NCBI RefSeq assembly: GCF_002285435.1
Contig: NZ_NSBT01000037.1
Coordinates: 868,001-932,000 of the forward strand
DNA length: 64,000 bases
Direction: 5' to 3'
Origin: Actibacterium ureilyticum
GTDB taxonomy: Bacteria; Pseudomonadota; Alphaproteobacteria; Rhodobacterales; Rhodobacteraceae
Position 1 is the first letter of the stretch; every line of letters begins with the position of its first letter. A program made the position numbers and the translations under genes. The notes beneath the pieces were generated by a model. That model had not been told where the DNA came from. It saw only the letters and a list, made by a program, of their open reading frames with translations, and did no database searches. Shown here piece by piece: positions 8,366-17,473 of the stretch.

Positions 8366-10560
8366 AACAGACCAATGTCCCCGCCAAGCAGGTGTCCCCG
8401 GCCGATTTCCTGAACGCGCCGCTGCCCAAGCCGGTCGCGATCCCGGATGAGGACCTGCGCGGGCCCAAGCGGTTCTTCAACCGCGAGCTCAGCTGGCTGG
8501 GCTTCAACTGGCGCGTCCTGGACGAGGCGCGCAATCCCCGCGTGCCGCTGCTGGAACGGGTGCGGTTCGTGTCGATCTCGGCCACGAACCTGGATGAATT
8601 CTATACAGTGCGCGTCGCCGGCCTGCGCGAGCTGGCCAACAAGGGCATCACCAACCCCGCCGCCGACGGGCTGACCCCAGCCGAACAGCTGGTGCTGATC
8701 GACAAGAACGCGCGGCGGCTGCTGCAATCGCAACAGGCCGCGTGGAACGACCTTAAACACGAGATGGAAGATCAGGGCATCACGATCCTGAACCGCTCCA
8801 GCCTGCAGGATGGCGACCGCGAAACGCTGGAGACCTATTTCCTGGACAAGGTGTTTCCGGTCCTGTCGCCGCTGGCGATTGATCCCGCGCACCCGTTCCC
8901 CTTCATCCCCAATGCGGGGTTCTGCCTGGCGCTGCAACTGGAACGCACGCGCGATGGCCGCCCGTTGCAGGCGCTGCTGCCGATCCCGCATCAGATCGAC
9001 CGTTTCGTCCCCCTGCCCGCGCCGCGCGGCCAGCACCGGTTCCTGCCGCTCGAAGAACTGCTGCTGATCCATATCGGGCTGCTCTTTCCCGGCTATCAGG
9101 CGACGGGAAGCTGCACCTTCCGCGTGCTGCGCGACAGCGATCTGGAGGTCGAGGACGAGGCCGAGGATCTGGTGCGCGAATTCGAGGTCGCGCTGAAGCG
9201 CCGCCGCCGGGGCGAGGTGGTGCGGATGAAACTGTCCACCGGCGCGCCCGAGGGGCTGCGCCGGGTGATCATGCGCGAGCTGAACATCACCGAAAACGAG
9301 GTGGTCGAGGTACACGGCCTGATCGGCGTCGCCGACCTGAGCGAGCTGGTGCTGGACGACCGACCCGACCTGCTGTGGCCCAGCTTCACCCCGCGCATCC
9401 CCGAACGGGTGCAGGATCACGATGGCGACATGTTCGCCGCGATCCAGCAAAAGGACATGCTGCTGCACCACCCGTACGAATCCTTCGACATGGTGGTGCG
9501 CTTCCTGCAACAGGCGGCGCAGGATCCGGACGTGATCGCGATCAAGCAGACGCTCTATCGCACCTCGACCCAGTCCCCGATCGTAGAGGCGCTGTGCGAG
9601 GCCGCCGAGAACGGCAAATCCGTGACCGCCTTGGTCGAGCTGAAAGCGCGCTTCGACGAGGCCGCCAATATCCGCCAGTCGCGGCGGCTGGAACGGTCAG
9701 GCGCGCATGTGGTCTATGGCTTCATCAACTACAAGACCCACGCCAAGATCAGCACCGTGGTCCGGCGCGAGGGCGGGCGGCTGGTGACCTATACCCATTT
9801 CGGCACCGGCAACTATCACCCCATAACCGCCAAGATCTATACCGATCTCAGCTTCTTCACCTGCGATCCTGCACTGGGGCGCGATGCGACCAAGGTCTTC
9901 AACTATGTCGGCGGCTATGCCGAACCCGAGGGGCTGGAGAACCTGTCGATCTCGCCCATGAACATGAAATCGACGATCATCGACCTGCTGGAGCGCGAGG
10001 CGATCCATGCCCGCAACGGCCGCCCGGCCGAGGTCTGGGCCAAGATGAATTCGCTGATCGAACCCGATGTGATCGACGCGCTTTATGCCGCAAGCCAGGC
10101 GGGGGTGAAGATCAACCTTGTGATCCGTGGCATCTGTGGCCTGCGCCCCGGCATCAAGGGGCTGAGCGAGAATATCCGGGTGAAATCCATCGTCGGGCGG
10201 TTCCTGGAACATTCGCGCATCGCGTGTTTCGGCAATGGCCACGGGCTGCCCTCGGACAAGGCGCGGGTGTTCTTTTCCTCGGCCGACTGGATGGGGCGCA
10301 ACCTGAACCGGCGGGTCGAAACCCTGATCGAGGCGAAGAACCCGACGGTAAAGGCCCAGATCGTCAGCCAGATCATGGCCGCCAACCTGGCCGATACCGC
10401 CCAAAGCTGGGTGATGGATGCCCATGGCAGTTTCACCCGCCCGCCGATCCCGGACCGGGCGTTCAACTGTCACAGCTTCTTCATGCAAAACCCGTCACTG
10501 TCGGGGCGCGGCACCGCCGGGGCGACCGACGCACCGCGCCTGGCGCTTGCGAAAGATTGA
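8362..10560 (+). CDS. ppk: Polyphosphate kinase 1
   Basis: 732 aa. Makes inorganic polyphosphate from ATP, reversibly, at the inner membrane. The two active-site histidines correspond to His460 (YKTHAKIS) and His617 (FLEHSRIACFGNG). Their spacing of 157 residues equals that of E. coli His435/His592. The N-terminal FNRELSWLGFNWRVLDEA and the C-terminal FFSSADWMGRNLNRRVE are typical. Start and hdaA stop overlap (ATGA), so expression is coupled. With ppx downstream it forms a polyphosphate synthesis/degradation unit. Confidence 0.97.
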   Translation: MKQTNVPAKQVSPADFLNAPLPKPVAIPDEDLRGPKRFFNRELSWLGFNWRVLDEARNPRVPLLERVRFVSISATNLDEFYTVRVAGLRELANKGITNPAADGLTPAEQLVLIDKNARRLLQSQQAAWNDLKHEMEDQGITILNRSSLQDGDRETLETYFLDKVFPVLSPLAIDPAHPFPFIPNAGFCLALQLERTRDGRPLQALLPIPHQIDRFVPLPAPRGQHRFLPLEELLLIHIGLLFPGYQATGSCTFRVLRDSDLEVEDEAEDLVREFEVALKRRRRGEVVRMKLSTGAPEGLRRVIMRELNITENEVVEVHGLIGVADLSELVLDDRPDLLWPSFTPRIPERVQDHDGDMFAAIQQKDMLLHHPYESFDMVVRFLQQAAQDPDVIAIKQTLYRTSTQSPIVEALCEAAENGKSVTALVELKARFDEAANIRQSRRLERSGAHVVYGFINYKTHAKISTVVRREGGRLVTYTHFGTGNYHPITAKIYTDLSFFTCDPALGRDATKVFNYVGGYAEPEGLENLSISPMNMKSTIIDLLEREAIHARNGRPAEVWAKMNSLIEPDVIDALYAASQAGVKINLVIRGICGLRPGIKGLSENIRVKSIVGRFLEHSRIACFGNGHGLPSDKARVFFSSADWMGRNLNRRVETLIEAKNPTVKAQIVSQIMAANLADTAQSWVMDAHGSFTRPPIPDRAFNCHSFFMQNPSLSGRGTAGATDAPRLALAKD

Positions 10561-10608
10561 CGGAACGCTTCGGGCACGGCAGGCTGTAGACACGCGAGGG
10601 GATAGCAG

Positions 10609-12150
10609 ATGGATGCAAGCGCCGAACCGCGCAGCGAAGATTGGGGCCCGTTCGGGGAACCGATTTTTCTCGACCCGAGCGCCCGCGCGCTCAGCCGGGT
10701 GGGTGTGGTCGATGTCGGATCGAACTCGGTCCGGATGGTCGTGTTCGACGGCGCGGCCCGCAGCCCGGCCTATTTCTTCAACGAAAAACTGATGTGCGGG
10801 CTGGGCGCCGGGCTGGCCGAAAGCGGCCGCCTGAACCCCGAGGGCAAGGACCGCGCGCTGGCGGCGCTGCGCCGGTTCACGCAGCTGGCCGAAGGCATGG
10901 GCGCCACGCCGTTGCACGCGGTCGCCACCGCCGCCATGCGCGAGGCCGAGGATGGCCCGGAATTCTGTGAAACCGTGCTGCGCGAAACGGGGCTGAAACT
11001 GTGGGTGATCGACGGCCAGGAAGAGGCCCGCCTGTCCGCCCAGGGCGTGCTGCTGGGCTGGCCCGATGCCGACGGGCTGGTCTGCGATATCGGCGGCTCG
11101 TCGATGGAACTGGCGCAGGTGCGCGACAACCAGGTGGGCGACCGGCTAAGCTCTCCCCTCGGGCCGCTGAAGTTGAGCGGGATCAAGGGCGGCAAGAAGG
11201 GTCTGCGCAAGCATATCGACACGATCATGGCCGATCTGGCCGCACAGATGGGCACCCGCCACCCTCGCCTCTTCCTTGTGGGCGGTTCGTGGCGGGCGAT
11301 TGCGCGGCTGGACATGGAACGGCGCGGCTATCCGCTGACCGTTCTGCATGAATACGAGATGACGCGGAAAACCATCCGCGACACGCTGGCCTGGATCGCG
11401 GAAAACAGCCTGTCGGATCTGCGCGCGCGCACCGGGATTTCGGATGCACGCATGTCGCTGATCCCGATCGCGTCCGAGGTTCTGAAATCCCTGCTGAAGA
11501 CGCTGAAACCCGAACAGATCGCGGTGTCCAGCTATGGCATTCGCGAGGGGCTGTTGTATGAGCAGATGCCCGATCCGCTGCGCGCCCGCGACCCGCTGAT
11601 CGAGGCCTGCCGTTTCGTCGAATCCAAGGACGCCCGCCAGCCCGGTTTCGGGCGGCAGCTTTACGATTTCGTGGCGCCGCTGTTTCCGCATGCGGGCTGG
11701 GACAAGCTGCGGCTGGTCAAGGCGGCCTGCCTGCTGCACGACACCGCCTGGCGCGCCCATCCCGATTACAGGCACGAGGTCTGTTTCGACAACGCCACCC
11801 GCGCCAATCTGGGCGGGCTGGATCACCCGGGCCGGGTGTTCCTGGGCCTGGCGCTGCTGCACCGGTACCGCAACAACCGCGCCGGCAGCCGGCTGGAGCC
11901 GCTGTTCGGGCTGTTGAACGACAAGCAGATCGCCGAGGCCGAGGTGCTGGGCAAGGCCATGCGCTTCGGCGCGATGTTCTCGTCCCAGGCGCCGACCGAT
12001 CTGGTCAAGCTGCGCTTCATGCCGAAAAAGCGGGTGCTGGAGCTGACGATCCATCCGACCGGCGCGCAGCTTTATGGCGAGGTGGCCGAGGCCCGGCTGG
12101 CATCGCTGGCGAAGTCGCTGAACGCGGAATATCTGGTGAAATTCCGCTGA
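10609..12150 (+). CDS. ppx: Exopolyphosphatase / guanosine pentaphosphatase family (Ppx/GppA)
   Basis: 513 aa. Hydrolyses polyphosphate or pppGpp. Actin-fold phosphate-binding motifs: DVGSNSVR (35-42), ATAAMREA (106-113), catalytic-type Glu in GQEEARLS (136-143) and IGGSSMEL (161-168). A C-terminal HD-like domain carries CLLHDTAWRAHPDYRHE. It lies 48 bp after ppk on the same strand, with an AGGGGATAGCAG ribosome-site region, probably co-transcribed. Polyphosphate is the likelier substrate given the neighbour, but GppA activity cannot be excluded. Confidence 0.92.
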   Translation: MDASAEPRSEDWGPFGEPIFLDPSARALSRVGVVDVGSNSVRMVVFDGAARSPAYFFNEKLMCGLGAGLAESGRLNPEGKDRALAALRRFTQLAEGMGATPLHAVATAAMREAEDGPEFCETVLRETGLKLWVIDGQEEARLSAQGVLLGWPDADGLVCDIGGSSMELAQVRDNQVGDRLSSPLGPLKLSGIKGGKKGLRKHIDTIMADLAAQMGTRHPRLFLVGGSWRAIARLDMERRGYPLTVLHEYEMTRKTIRDTLAWIAENSLSDLRARTGISDARMSLIPIASEVLKSLLKTLKPEQIAVSSYGIREGLLYEQMPDPLRARDPLIEACRFVESKDARQPGFGRQLYDFVAPLFPHAGWDKLRLVKAACLLHDTAWRAHPDYRHEVCFDNATRANLGGLDHPGRVFLGLALLHRYRNNRAGSRLEPLFGLLNDKQIAEAEVLGKAMRFGAMFSSQAPTDLVKLRFMPKKRVLELTIHPTGAQLYGEVAEARLASLAKSLNAEYLVKFR

Positions 12151-12160
12151 GCGGCGGCGC

Positions 12161-12490
12161 TCAGATCTCGATCTCGTCCGTGGCGGGCGGGTCCAGCGGG
12201 GTTTTGCGGCGAATGATGATATCGCCATTGGGCAGCCGTTCGGGCGGGTGATAGGCGTCGAAATCCTCGACCAGTTCCAGCAGCTGCCGCAACGCGGGTT
12301 CGACGGAGTCCGACAGGTCCTTGAGCGTCGGCTCCAACTGGTCCATCAGCCCGCGCAGGAACAGACGCGCGCCGCGCTCCAGCAGATCGGCGCCCTCGGC
12401 CATGTCGTGCTGGCCATCGGCGGGGTCCTGCGCCGCGACCGGACCGGCCAGCAGCGCACAGAGGACAAGGGTGGGGATCGACGGTTTCAT
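12161..12490 (-). CDS. Small exported acidic protein of unknown function
   Basis: 109 aa with a signal peptide MKPSIPTLVLCALLAGPVAAQ and a helical mature part. The mature part runs from DMAEGADLLERGARLFLRGL, predicted amphipathic, to RLPNGDIIIRRKTPLDPP near the end. Homologues are common in Rhodobacterales as I recall, sometimes mislabelled as ATPase; no nucleotide-binding motif is present here. It converges on ppx with a 10-bp gap. Confidence 0.6.
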   Translation of the reverse strand: MKPSIPTLVLCALLAGPVAAQDPADGQHDMAEGADLLERGARLFLRGLMDQLEPTLKDLSDSVEPALRQLLELVEDFDAYHPPERLPNGDIIIRRKTPLDPPATDEIEI

Positions 12491-12540
12491 GTCCCCGAAT
12501 ATAAGCCCACCCTGCCCGATTTATAAGTGTCCGCGACGGC

Positions 12541-13575
12541 TCAGAGGTCGATATCCATCGTGACCGGGAAATGATCCGAGGCCGTCAGCAACGCCTCGCG
12601 CAGTTCCGGCGTGCGATAGCATCCCGGGTCGTCGAACGGGTGCCAGATGCGCCAGTCGGGCGCTTTCGCCGCCAGATCGGGCGAGACCATGACATAATCC
12701 AGCAACGCCGACAGGAACCGCTTTTCGTGCTGGATATAAAACCGCGCGGTGACCGGCGGCGCATTCAGCCGACCGCGCAGCGCCTGGTCGACATGCGGAT
12801 CGTAAAGCCGCAGCGCCGGGTCCTGCTGATCGGTGCCCAGCACGATTTCCACGCCCGACCGTCCGAACAGTTTTTCGTATTCGTCCAGCCCCGGACCGTC
12901 GTTGAAATCGCCCAGCACGATCAGCGGCTCGCCCTGGATCAGATGCGCCTCGACCCGCTGGCGCAGCCAGATGCATTGCGCCAGCTGCTTGCGCCGGTTG
13001 GCGATGGACATGCGCATCACCTCGGCCCGGCCGCGCGCGCCATGCGGAGCCTTGGATTTCGCATGCACGCCGATCATCCGGAACGCCGTGCCATCGGGGC
13101 GCGTCACCGCCAGCTCCAGCGGCGGCTTGGAAAACCGGATCAGTTCCGGCGCGGCATCGACATCCAGATCCCAGCGGAACACGCCATCGAAACGCGGCGC
13201 GTCCTGCAACCCCTTCTTGCCGGTCTGCGGCCCCTGCGGATCGTGGACCGGGGTGATGACGTCGGGATCGTAGAGCAGCGCGATTTCCTGCTGCGTGTGG
13301 TTCTGGAACCCCACGATCGCCTCGCGCGCACGCAGCCCCATGTCCCGCGCGAAACTGCGCAGGGCGGGCACCGTGGCGCGGCGGTGGTTGTGATCGGGGG
13401 CCTCGATGATCATCACCGAATCGGCATCCAGCGCGGTAAAGACGATGCCCAGCGCCTCGATCTGTTCGAACCGCTTCACATCCTGCCGCCCCGACCAACC
13501 GGTATCGGCCAGAAGGTTGCCGTCATCGTCGAAAAGGTTGTTGAACCATTCGACGTTATAGGTGGCGATCCTCAC
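12541..13575 (-). CDS. Endonuclease/exonuclease/phosphatase family protein (GTG start)
   Basis: 344-aa cytosolic protein of the EEP fold (DNase I/exonuclease III-like). Motifs in order: RIATYNVEWFNNLF at the N-terminus, SVMIIEAPDH (metal-binding Glu), GVHAKSK, IVLGDFNDGPGLDEYE and a C-terminal ASDHFPVTMDI with the catalytic Asp-His. The frame is open far upstream, but the protein match begins at a GTG at 13573-13575 that overlaps the TGA of the DjlA-like gene (GTGA), giving coupled translation. Substrate unknown. Confidence 0.85.
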   Translation of the reverse strand: MRIATYNVEWFNNLFDDDGNLLADTGWSGRQDVKRFEQIEALGIVFTALDADSVMIIEAPDHNHRRATVPALRSFARDMGLRAREAIVGFQNHTQQEIALLYDPDVITPVHDPQGPQTGKKGLQDAPRFDGVFRWDLDVDAAPELIRFSKPPLELAVTRPDGTAFRMIGVHAKSKAPHGARGRAEVMRMSIANRRKQLAQCIWLRQRVEAHLIQGEPLIVLGDFNDGPGLDEYEKLFGRSGVEIVLGTDQQDPALRLYDPHVDQALRGRLNAPPVTARFYIQHEKRFLSALLDYVMVSPDLAAKAPDWRIWHPFDDPGCYRTPELREALLTASDHFPVTMDIDL

Positions 13576-14273
13576 CCGCGCGCGCCTTCGGTCATCTGGA
13601 TCTCCTCCCACGCGCGATTGAGCGCGATCAGCCGCTTTTCGGCGATCTTCACCGCCTCTTCCGGGACGCCCTGGGCGACCAGCCGGTCGGGATGGGTTTC
13701 GCGCACGGCGGCGCGCCAGACGGCGCGGATCTGGTCCAGATCGGCATCGGGATCGACCCCCAGCACCACATAGGGATCGGGCGCCGCATCGGGCACGAAC
13801 CGCGCCCGCATCGACCGGAACTGACGTTCGTCCAGACCGAACAGCTCGGCCACGCGGTTCAGGAAATGATCCTCGTTCGGGTGGTATTCGCCGTCGGCCA
13901 TTGCGATATGAAACAGCCCCTCCATCAGATAGCACAGCGGGGGCGAATCCGGGTCGCTAAACATTCGCCGGATGCGGATCGCGTAATCCTCGAAACCCGC
14001 CACGTCCTGCCGCGCCAGGTTGAACACCCGCGCCGCGTTCTGTTCATCCTGCGGCGGGATCGAGAACACCTCGCGAAAGGCCGTCACCTCGTCCCGCGTC
14101 ACCAGGCCGTCGGCCTTGGCCATCTTGGCCCCCAGCGCGATCACCGCGATGGTAAAGGCGACAGAGCGTTCGGGCGGCGTGCGCAGGCGGTCGAACACCG
14201 CTGTCAGCCCCTCGCCAGCGGCAAGGGCCGAAACGGCATCCGCAATGCGGGACCATATCGACACGCGGTCCAT
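13572..14273 (-). CDS. DjlA-like co-chaperone: TerB-type domain plus C-terminal J domain
   Basis: 233 aa. Residues ~35-155 form a helical TerB-like domain (IALGAKMAKADGLVTRDEV; IAMADGEYHPNED, acidic metal-binding-like motifs). Residues ~167-230 are a DnaJ domain with the HPD triad at 194-196. Unlike E. coli DjlA there is no obvious N-terminal TM helix. Likely stimulates DnaK ATPase on specific clients. It is coupled to the downstream nuclease by a 4-bp overlap. Confidence 0.85.
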   Translation of the reverse strand: MDRVSIWSRIADAVSALAAGEGLTAVFDRLRTPPERSVAFTIAVIALGAKMAKADGLVTRDEVTAFREVFSIPPQDEQNAARVFNLARQDVAGFEDYAIRIRRMFSDPDSPPLCYLMEGLFHIAMADGEYHPNEDHFLNRVAELFGLDERQFRSMRARFVPDAAPDPYVVLGVDPDADLDQIRAVWRAAVRETHPDRLVAQGVPEEAVKIAEKRLIALNRAWEEIQMTEGARG

Positions 14274-14291
14274 CCTTCCCCGGGCTTCGAT

Positions 14292-14792
14292 TCACCCCTT
14301 GGTTAGCAGCAGTTTCTGCATCAGCACAAGGTCCAGCCACTGCCCGGCCTTGAACCCCACCTGCGGCAAGATTGCAACCTGGCCATAGCCCAGCGCCGCG
14401 TGAAAGGCGACACCGGCGGGGTTGGCGGCGCTGACGCCCGCGATCATCGAATGGACGCCACGCCCCGCCGCGTGGGTTTCCAGCGCTGTCATCAGCGCAC
14501 GGCCCGCACCCAGGCCGCGCGCCTGTGGCGCCAGAATGATCGTGTGTTCCATCGTATGGGCATAGCCCACCCCGCCGCGAAACTGGCCATAGGTCGCAAA
14601 CCCCACCACGGCCCCGTCCAGCTCGACCACCAGAAACGGATCGCCCAGGCGGGCCTTGGCGGCCAAAACATCGCGCAGCTCGACCCGGGTCCGTTCGACC
14701 GAGTTGAACGTGACCAGCGTATCGCGGATGAGCGGGTTCCAGACCGCACAGATCGCGGCGGCGTCGGAGGGCCTGGCCGCGCGCGGGGTCAC
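14292..14792 (-). CDS. GNAT family N-acetyltransferase (GTG start)
   Basis: 166 aa. The acetyl-CoA-binding core is LAPQARGLGAGRALMTALE (Q/R-x-x-G-x-G/A), followed by MIAGVSAANPAGVAFHAALGYGQV, as in phosphinothricin/methionine-sulfoximine acetyltransferases (Pat/YwnH type). It acetylates a small amine, substrate not certain. The GTG at 14790-14792 overlaps the upstream VOC gene's TGA as GTGA. An earlier in-frame ATG at 14927 lies inside that gene and gives unrelated residues. Confidence 0.85.
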   Translation of the reverse strand: MTPRAARPSDAAAICAVWNPLIRDTLVTFNSVERTRVELRDVLAAKARLGDPFLVVELDGAVVGFATYGQFRGGVGYAHTMEHTIILAPQARGLGAGRALMTALETHAAGRGVHSMIAGVSAANPAGVAFHAALGYGQVAILPQVGFKAGQWLDLVLMQKLLLTKG

Positions 14793-15409
14793 GACAGCAC
14801 CACCGGCCCGGACGGGGTGGCGATGGTGGCGCGGATCGCGGGCGCTTGGGTCTGGGCAAAGCGCAGGCGCGGATCGTCGATCCGGCCCATGAGCGCGGCG
14901 CGCAGCCCGTCGATATCGGTATGGCACAGGGTCAGTTCGGTTAGCCGCAGCCCGTGATCGGGCAGCCGCGATGCGGGATGCGCCGCACCCGGCGGCCAGG
15001 CGATCAGGGCCGGGAACACGTTGTCATAGGGCAGCTGGCCATCATCGGGCACCGCCATGCGCCAGTGCAGATCGCCCCGTGACAGATCCAGCGCCCGCCC
15101 GGCCCCGGCGGGGCTGCGGGCGATCTCGGCCTCCATATCCGTGCAGCGCGCGATCCAGTTGCCCAGCCGTGGCGTTGCGGGCGGGTGGTCCAGCCCGAAC
15201 CAGCGCGCCCGGCCCGGTGGCGGCGCGGCGGGATCGGGGGTGATCACCTCCAGATATTCATCCGGGCCCAGCGAGAGCAGCCGGTTATGCGTGCCCATCA
15301 GCGGATGTGCCCCACCCGGTGCCAGCGGCACACCCAACGCGGCCTGTACCCGGTCGGCCCCGGTTTCCAGCGCATCGGCGCAGATGGCGATATGATCGAA
15401 TTGCAGCAT
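14789..15409 (-). CDS. VOC / glyoxalase-like domain protein
   Basis: 206 aa beginning MLQFDHIAICADALETGADR, the usual start of the glyoxalase-like (Glyoxalase_3) fold. Other conserved pieces are HNRLLSLGPDEYLEVITPDP and LPDHGLRLTELTLCH. His/Glu residues are compatible with a metal site. Enzymatic role unknown. It is co-transcribed with the GNAT gene (4-bp overlap) and divergent from nhaA. Confidence 0.75.
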   Translation of the reverse strand: MLQFDHIAICADALETGADRVQAALGVPLAPGGAHPLMGTHNRLLSLGPDEYLEVITPDPAAPPPGRARWFGLDHPPATPRLGNWIARCTDMEAEIARSPAGAGRALDLSRGDLHWRMAVPDDGQLPYDNVFPALIAWPPGAAHPASRLPDHGLRLTELTLCHTDIDGLRAALMGRIDDPRLRFAQTQAPAIRATIATPSGPVVLS

Positions 15410-15520
15410 CCTGCCCCCTTGTCCGCCATCGGCGGCATTCCGTCAATCATGCCGATTTCGTTTGAAAAAAGGCCAATCCGCCCCAGATTTAAAGAAATAT
15501 TTTTCAAATCGGGATGGACC

Positions 15521-16696
15521 ATGCTTTTACGCGCAATCGACAATTTCTTTCGGCACGAAGCGGCGGGCGGCATATTGCTGATGCTGTCGGCGGTGGCGGC
15601 CCTGCTGGTGGCGAACTCGCCCCTTCTGGGGGCGTATGACGGCATCCTGTCGTCGCGATTGTCGGTCACGCTGAACGGATCGGGGCTGGAAAAACCGCTG
15701 ATCCTGTGGATCAACGACGGGCTGATGGCGGTGTTCTTCTTCCTGATCGGGCTGGAGCTGAAGCGCGAGATCCTGGAAGGCAAGCTGAAGAACCCCGCCG
15801 ATGTGGTCCTGCCTGGCATGGCGGCGGTGGGCGGCATGGCGGCCCCGGCGCTGATCTTTGCCGCGCTGAACTGGGGCAATCCCCAGACCATCGGCGGCTG
15901 GGCGATCCCGGCGGCCACCGACATCGCCTTTGCGTTGGGGGTGCTGGCGCTGTTGGGCGACCGTGTGCCCGCCGCGCTGAAGGTTTTCCTGCTGACGCTG
16001 GCGATCCTGGACGACCTGGGCGCCATCGTGATCATCGCGCTTTTCTATACGGCCGAGTTGAAGACAACCTATCTGTTGCTGGCGCTGGCCCCGCTGGGCG
16101 GGCTGCTGTGGCTGAATGCCAAGGGCGCGCATCGGGTCGCGCCGGCCATCGTGCTGGGCACCATCATGTGGTTCTTCGTGCTGAAATCGGGGGTCCATGC
16201 GACGCTGGCCGGGGTGATCACCGCGTTTTGCATCCCGATGAAGGACAAATGGGGCAAATCCCCGCTGCATGGGCTGGAACACGCGCTGTCGCCCTATGTG
16301 CTGTACCTGATCGTGCCGATCTTCGCCTTTGCCAATGCGGGCGTGTCGCTGCGCGGTGTGTCGCTGTCGGACCTGTTCGCACCGCTGCCTTTGGGCATTG
16401 CGCTGGGTCTGGTGCTGGGCAAGCAGCTGGGCGTGTTCGGGCTGACCTGGCTGGTGGTGAAGTCGGGCTTTGCCCGGCTGCCGCACGGGGTGAACTGGCT
16501 GCATGTCTATGGTCTGGCCTGTCTTGCCGGGATCGGTTTCACCATGTCGCTGTTCATCGGTGCGCTCAGCTTCGACGACCCGGCGCTGATGAATGCGGTA
16601 CGGCTGGGCGTGCTGTCCGGCTCGGGCGTATCGGCGCTGTTGGGCTATGGCGCGCTGCGGCTGGCCAGTCGGCAGGACGCCACCGTCACCGCCTGA
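15521..16696 (+). CDS. nhaA: Na+/H+ antiporter NhaA
   Basis: 391-aa inner-membrane antiporter, close to the usual ~390. The signature is LAILDDLGAIVIIALFYT with the ion-binding aspartate pair at 164-165; other conserved parts are HEAAGGILLM, ATDIAFALGVL and GIGFTMSLFIG. It exports Na+ in exchange for protons, in keeping with a saline habitat. The start at 15521 matches family alignment. An in-frame ATG at 15449 would add 24 residues and cannot be ruled out. Ends at a strong terminator shared with gcrA. Confidence 0.95.
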   Translation: MLLRAIDNFFRHEAAGGILLMLSAVAALLVANSPLLGAYDGILSSRLSVTLNGSGLEKPLILWINDGLMAVFFFLIGLELKREILEGKLKNPADVVLPGMAAVGGMAAPALIFAALNWGNPQTIGGWAIPAATDIAFALGVLALLGDRVPAALKVFLLTLAILDDLGAIVIIALFYTAELKTTYLLLALAPLGGLLWLNAKGAHRVAPAIVLGTIMWFFVLKSGVHATLAGVITAFCIPMKDKWGKSPLHGLEHALSPYVLYLIVPIFAFANAGVSLRGVSLSDLFAPLPLGIALGLVLGKQLGVFGLTWLVVKSGFARLPHGVNWLHVYGLACLAGIGFTMSLFIGALSFDDPALMNAVRLGVLSGSGVSALLGYGALRLASRQDATVTA

Positions 16697-16705
16697 AACC
16701 AAAAG

Positions 16706-16736
16706 GAAAAGCCCCGGTCGATGACCGGGGCTTTGC
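16706..16736. terminator. Bidirectional terminator between nhaA and gcrA
   Basis: Perfect 9-bp stem GCCCCGGTC (16711-16719) with GACCGGGGC (16723-16731), 3-nt loop, flanked by A's on the left and TTT on the right. It can end transcripts from both convergent genes. Confidence 0.85.
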
Positions 16737-16752
16737 ATCATTCAGTTGATTT

Positions 16753-17331
16753 TCAGCGCCGGCGGTCGCGGCGCGAGGACATCGGCTGGAACGCCACGCC
16801 CACATGCGCCTCGCAATAGGGTTTGCCCTGCTGCACCGCCAGACCGCAGAACCAGAAATCATCCGTAGCCGGGTCGCCGATGGGCCATTTGCAAGTCCGC
16901 TCGGTCAGTTCCATCAGCGTCAGTTTCTTGGCCTTCTTCTCGACCTCGCGGACCGAGGCCAGCGCCTCGGGGCTAATCTCGTTCGCCGACGGCTGCGGCG
17001 GCAGCGGCTGGCCCGCCGGGATGATCTGCTTGCGCGCCGGGGTCGACGGCGCGGGCTGCGCGGCGACGGGCGCGGGTTTCTCGGGCGCTGGGCGCGGCGC
17101 GGCCTTGGGCTTGGGCGCCGGTTCGGCCTTGGCCGCGGCGGCGGGTTTTTCCTTGGGCGCGGGCTTGGCCGTGGTGCCGCCCCCGGCGCGGTTCGACAGG
17201 CCCAGGCGATGCACCTTGCCGATCACCGCATTGCGTGTGACCCCGCCCAGTTCCTTTGCGATCTGGCTGGCCGATTGCCCCTCGGCCCACATCTTTTTCA
17301 GCGTCTCGACGCGTTCTTCCGTCCAGGACAT
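16753..17331 (-). CDS. gcrA: Cell-cycle transcription regulator GcrA
   Basis: 192 aa. The N-terminal DNA-binding domain begins MSWTEERVETLKKMWAEGQS, then IAKELGGVTRNAVIGKVHRL. A long Ala/Pro/Lys linker spans about residues 55-125. The C-terminal domain has RTCKWPIGDPATDDFWFCGL and YCEAHVGVAFQP. In Caulobacter GcrA binds sigma-70 and promoters carrying methylated GANTC to drive cell-cycle genes; the C-terminal part contacts sigma. A perfect dyad lies 31 bp upstream of the start. Confidence 0.95.
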   Translation of the reverse strand: MSWTEERVETLKKMWAEGQSASQIAKELGGVTRNAVIGKVHRLGLSNRAGGGTTAKPAPKEKPAAAAKAEPAPKPKAAPRPAPEKPAPVAAQPAPSTPARKQIIPAGQPLPPQPSANEISPEALASVREVEKKAKKLTLMELTERTCKWPIGDPATDDFWFCGLAVQQGKPYCEAHVGVAFQPMSSRRDRRR

Positions 17332-17361
17332 TTCGTTTCCTTGGTGGCTATCGGGGCCGCA

Positions 17362-17378
17362 TGCACATGGAATGTGCA
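17362..17378. promoter_or_regulatory. Perfect inverted repeat upstream of gcrA
   Basis: TGCACAT-GGA-ATGTGCA, flanked by further complementary GGCC blocks. It sits 31 bp before the gcrA start, so it may be an operator or a leader-RNA hairpin. No GANTC was seen in this gap. The binding protein is unknown. Confidence 0.45.
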
Positions 17379-17473
17379 GCCATGGCCCGTAAATTCCGGT
17401 CAGAACCTATTCTAATCCGTCTGCATACCGGGATACAAGCACCCCAAGACAGATCGGACAGGAGGATCACGCG

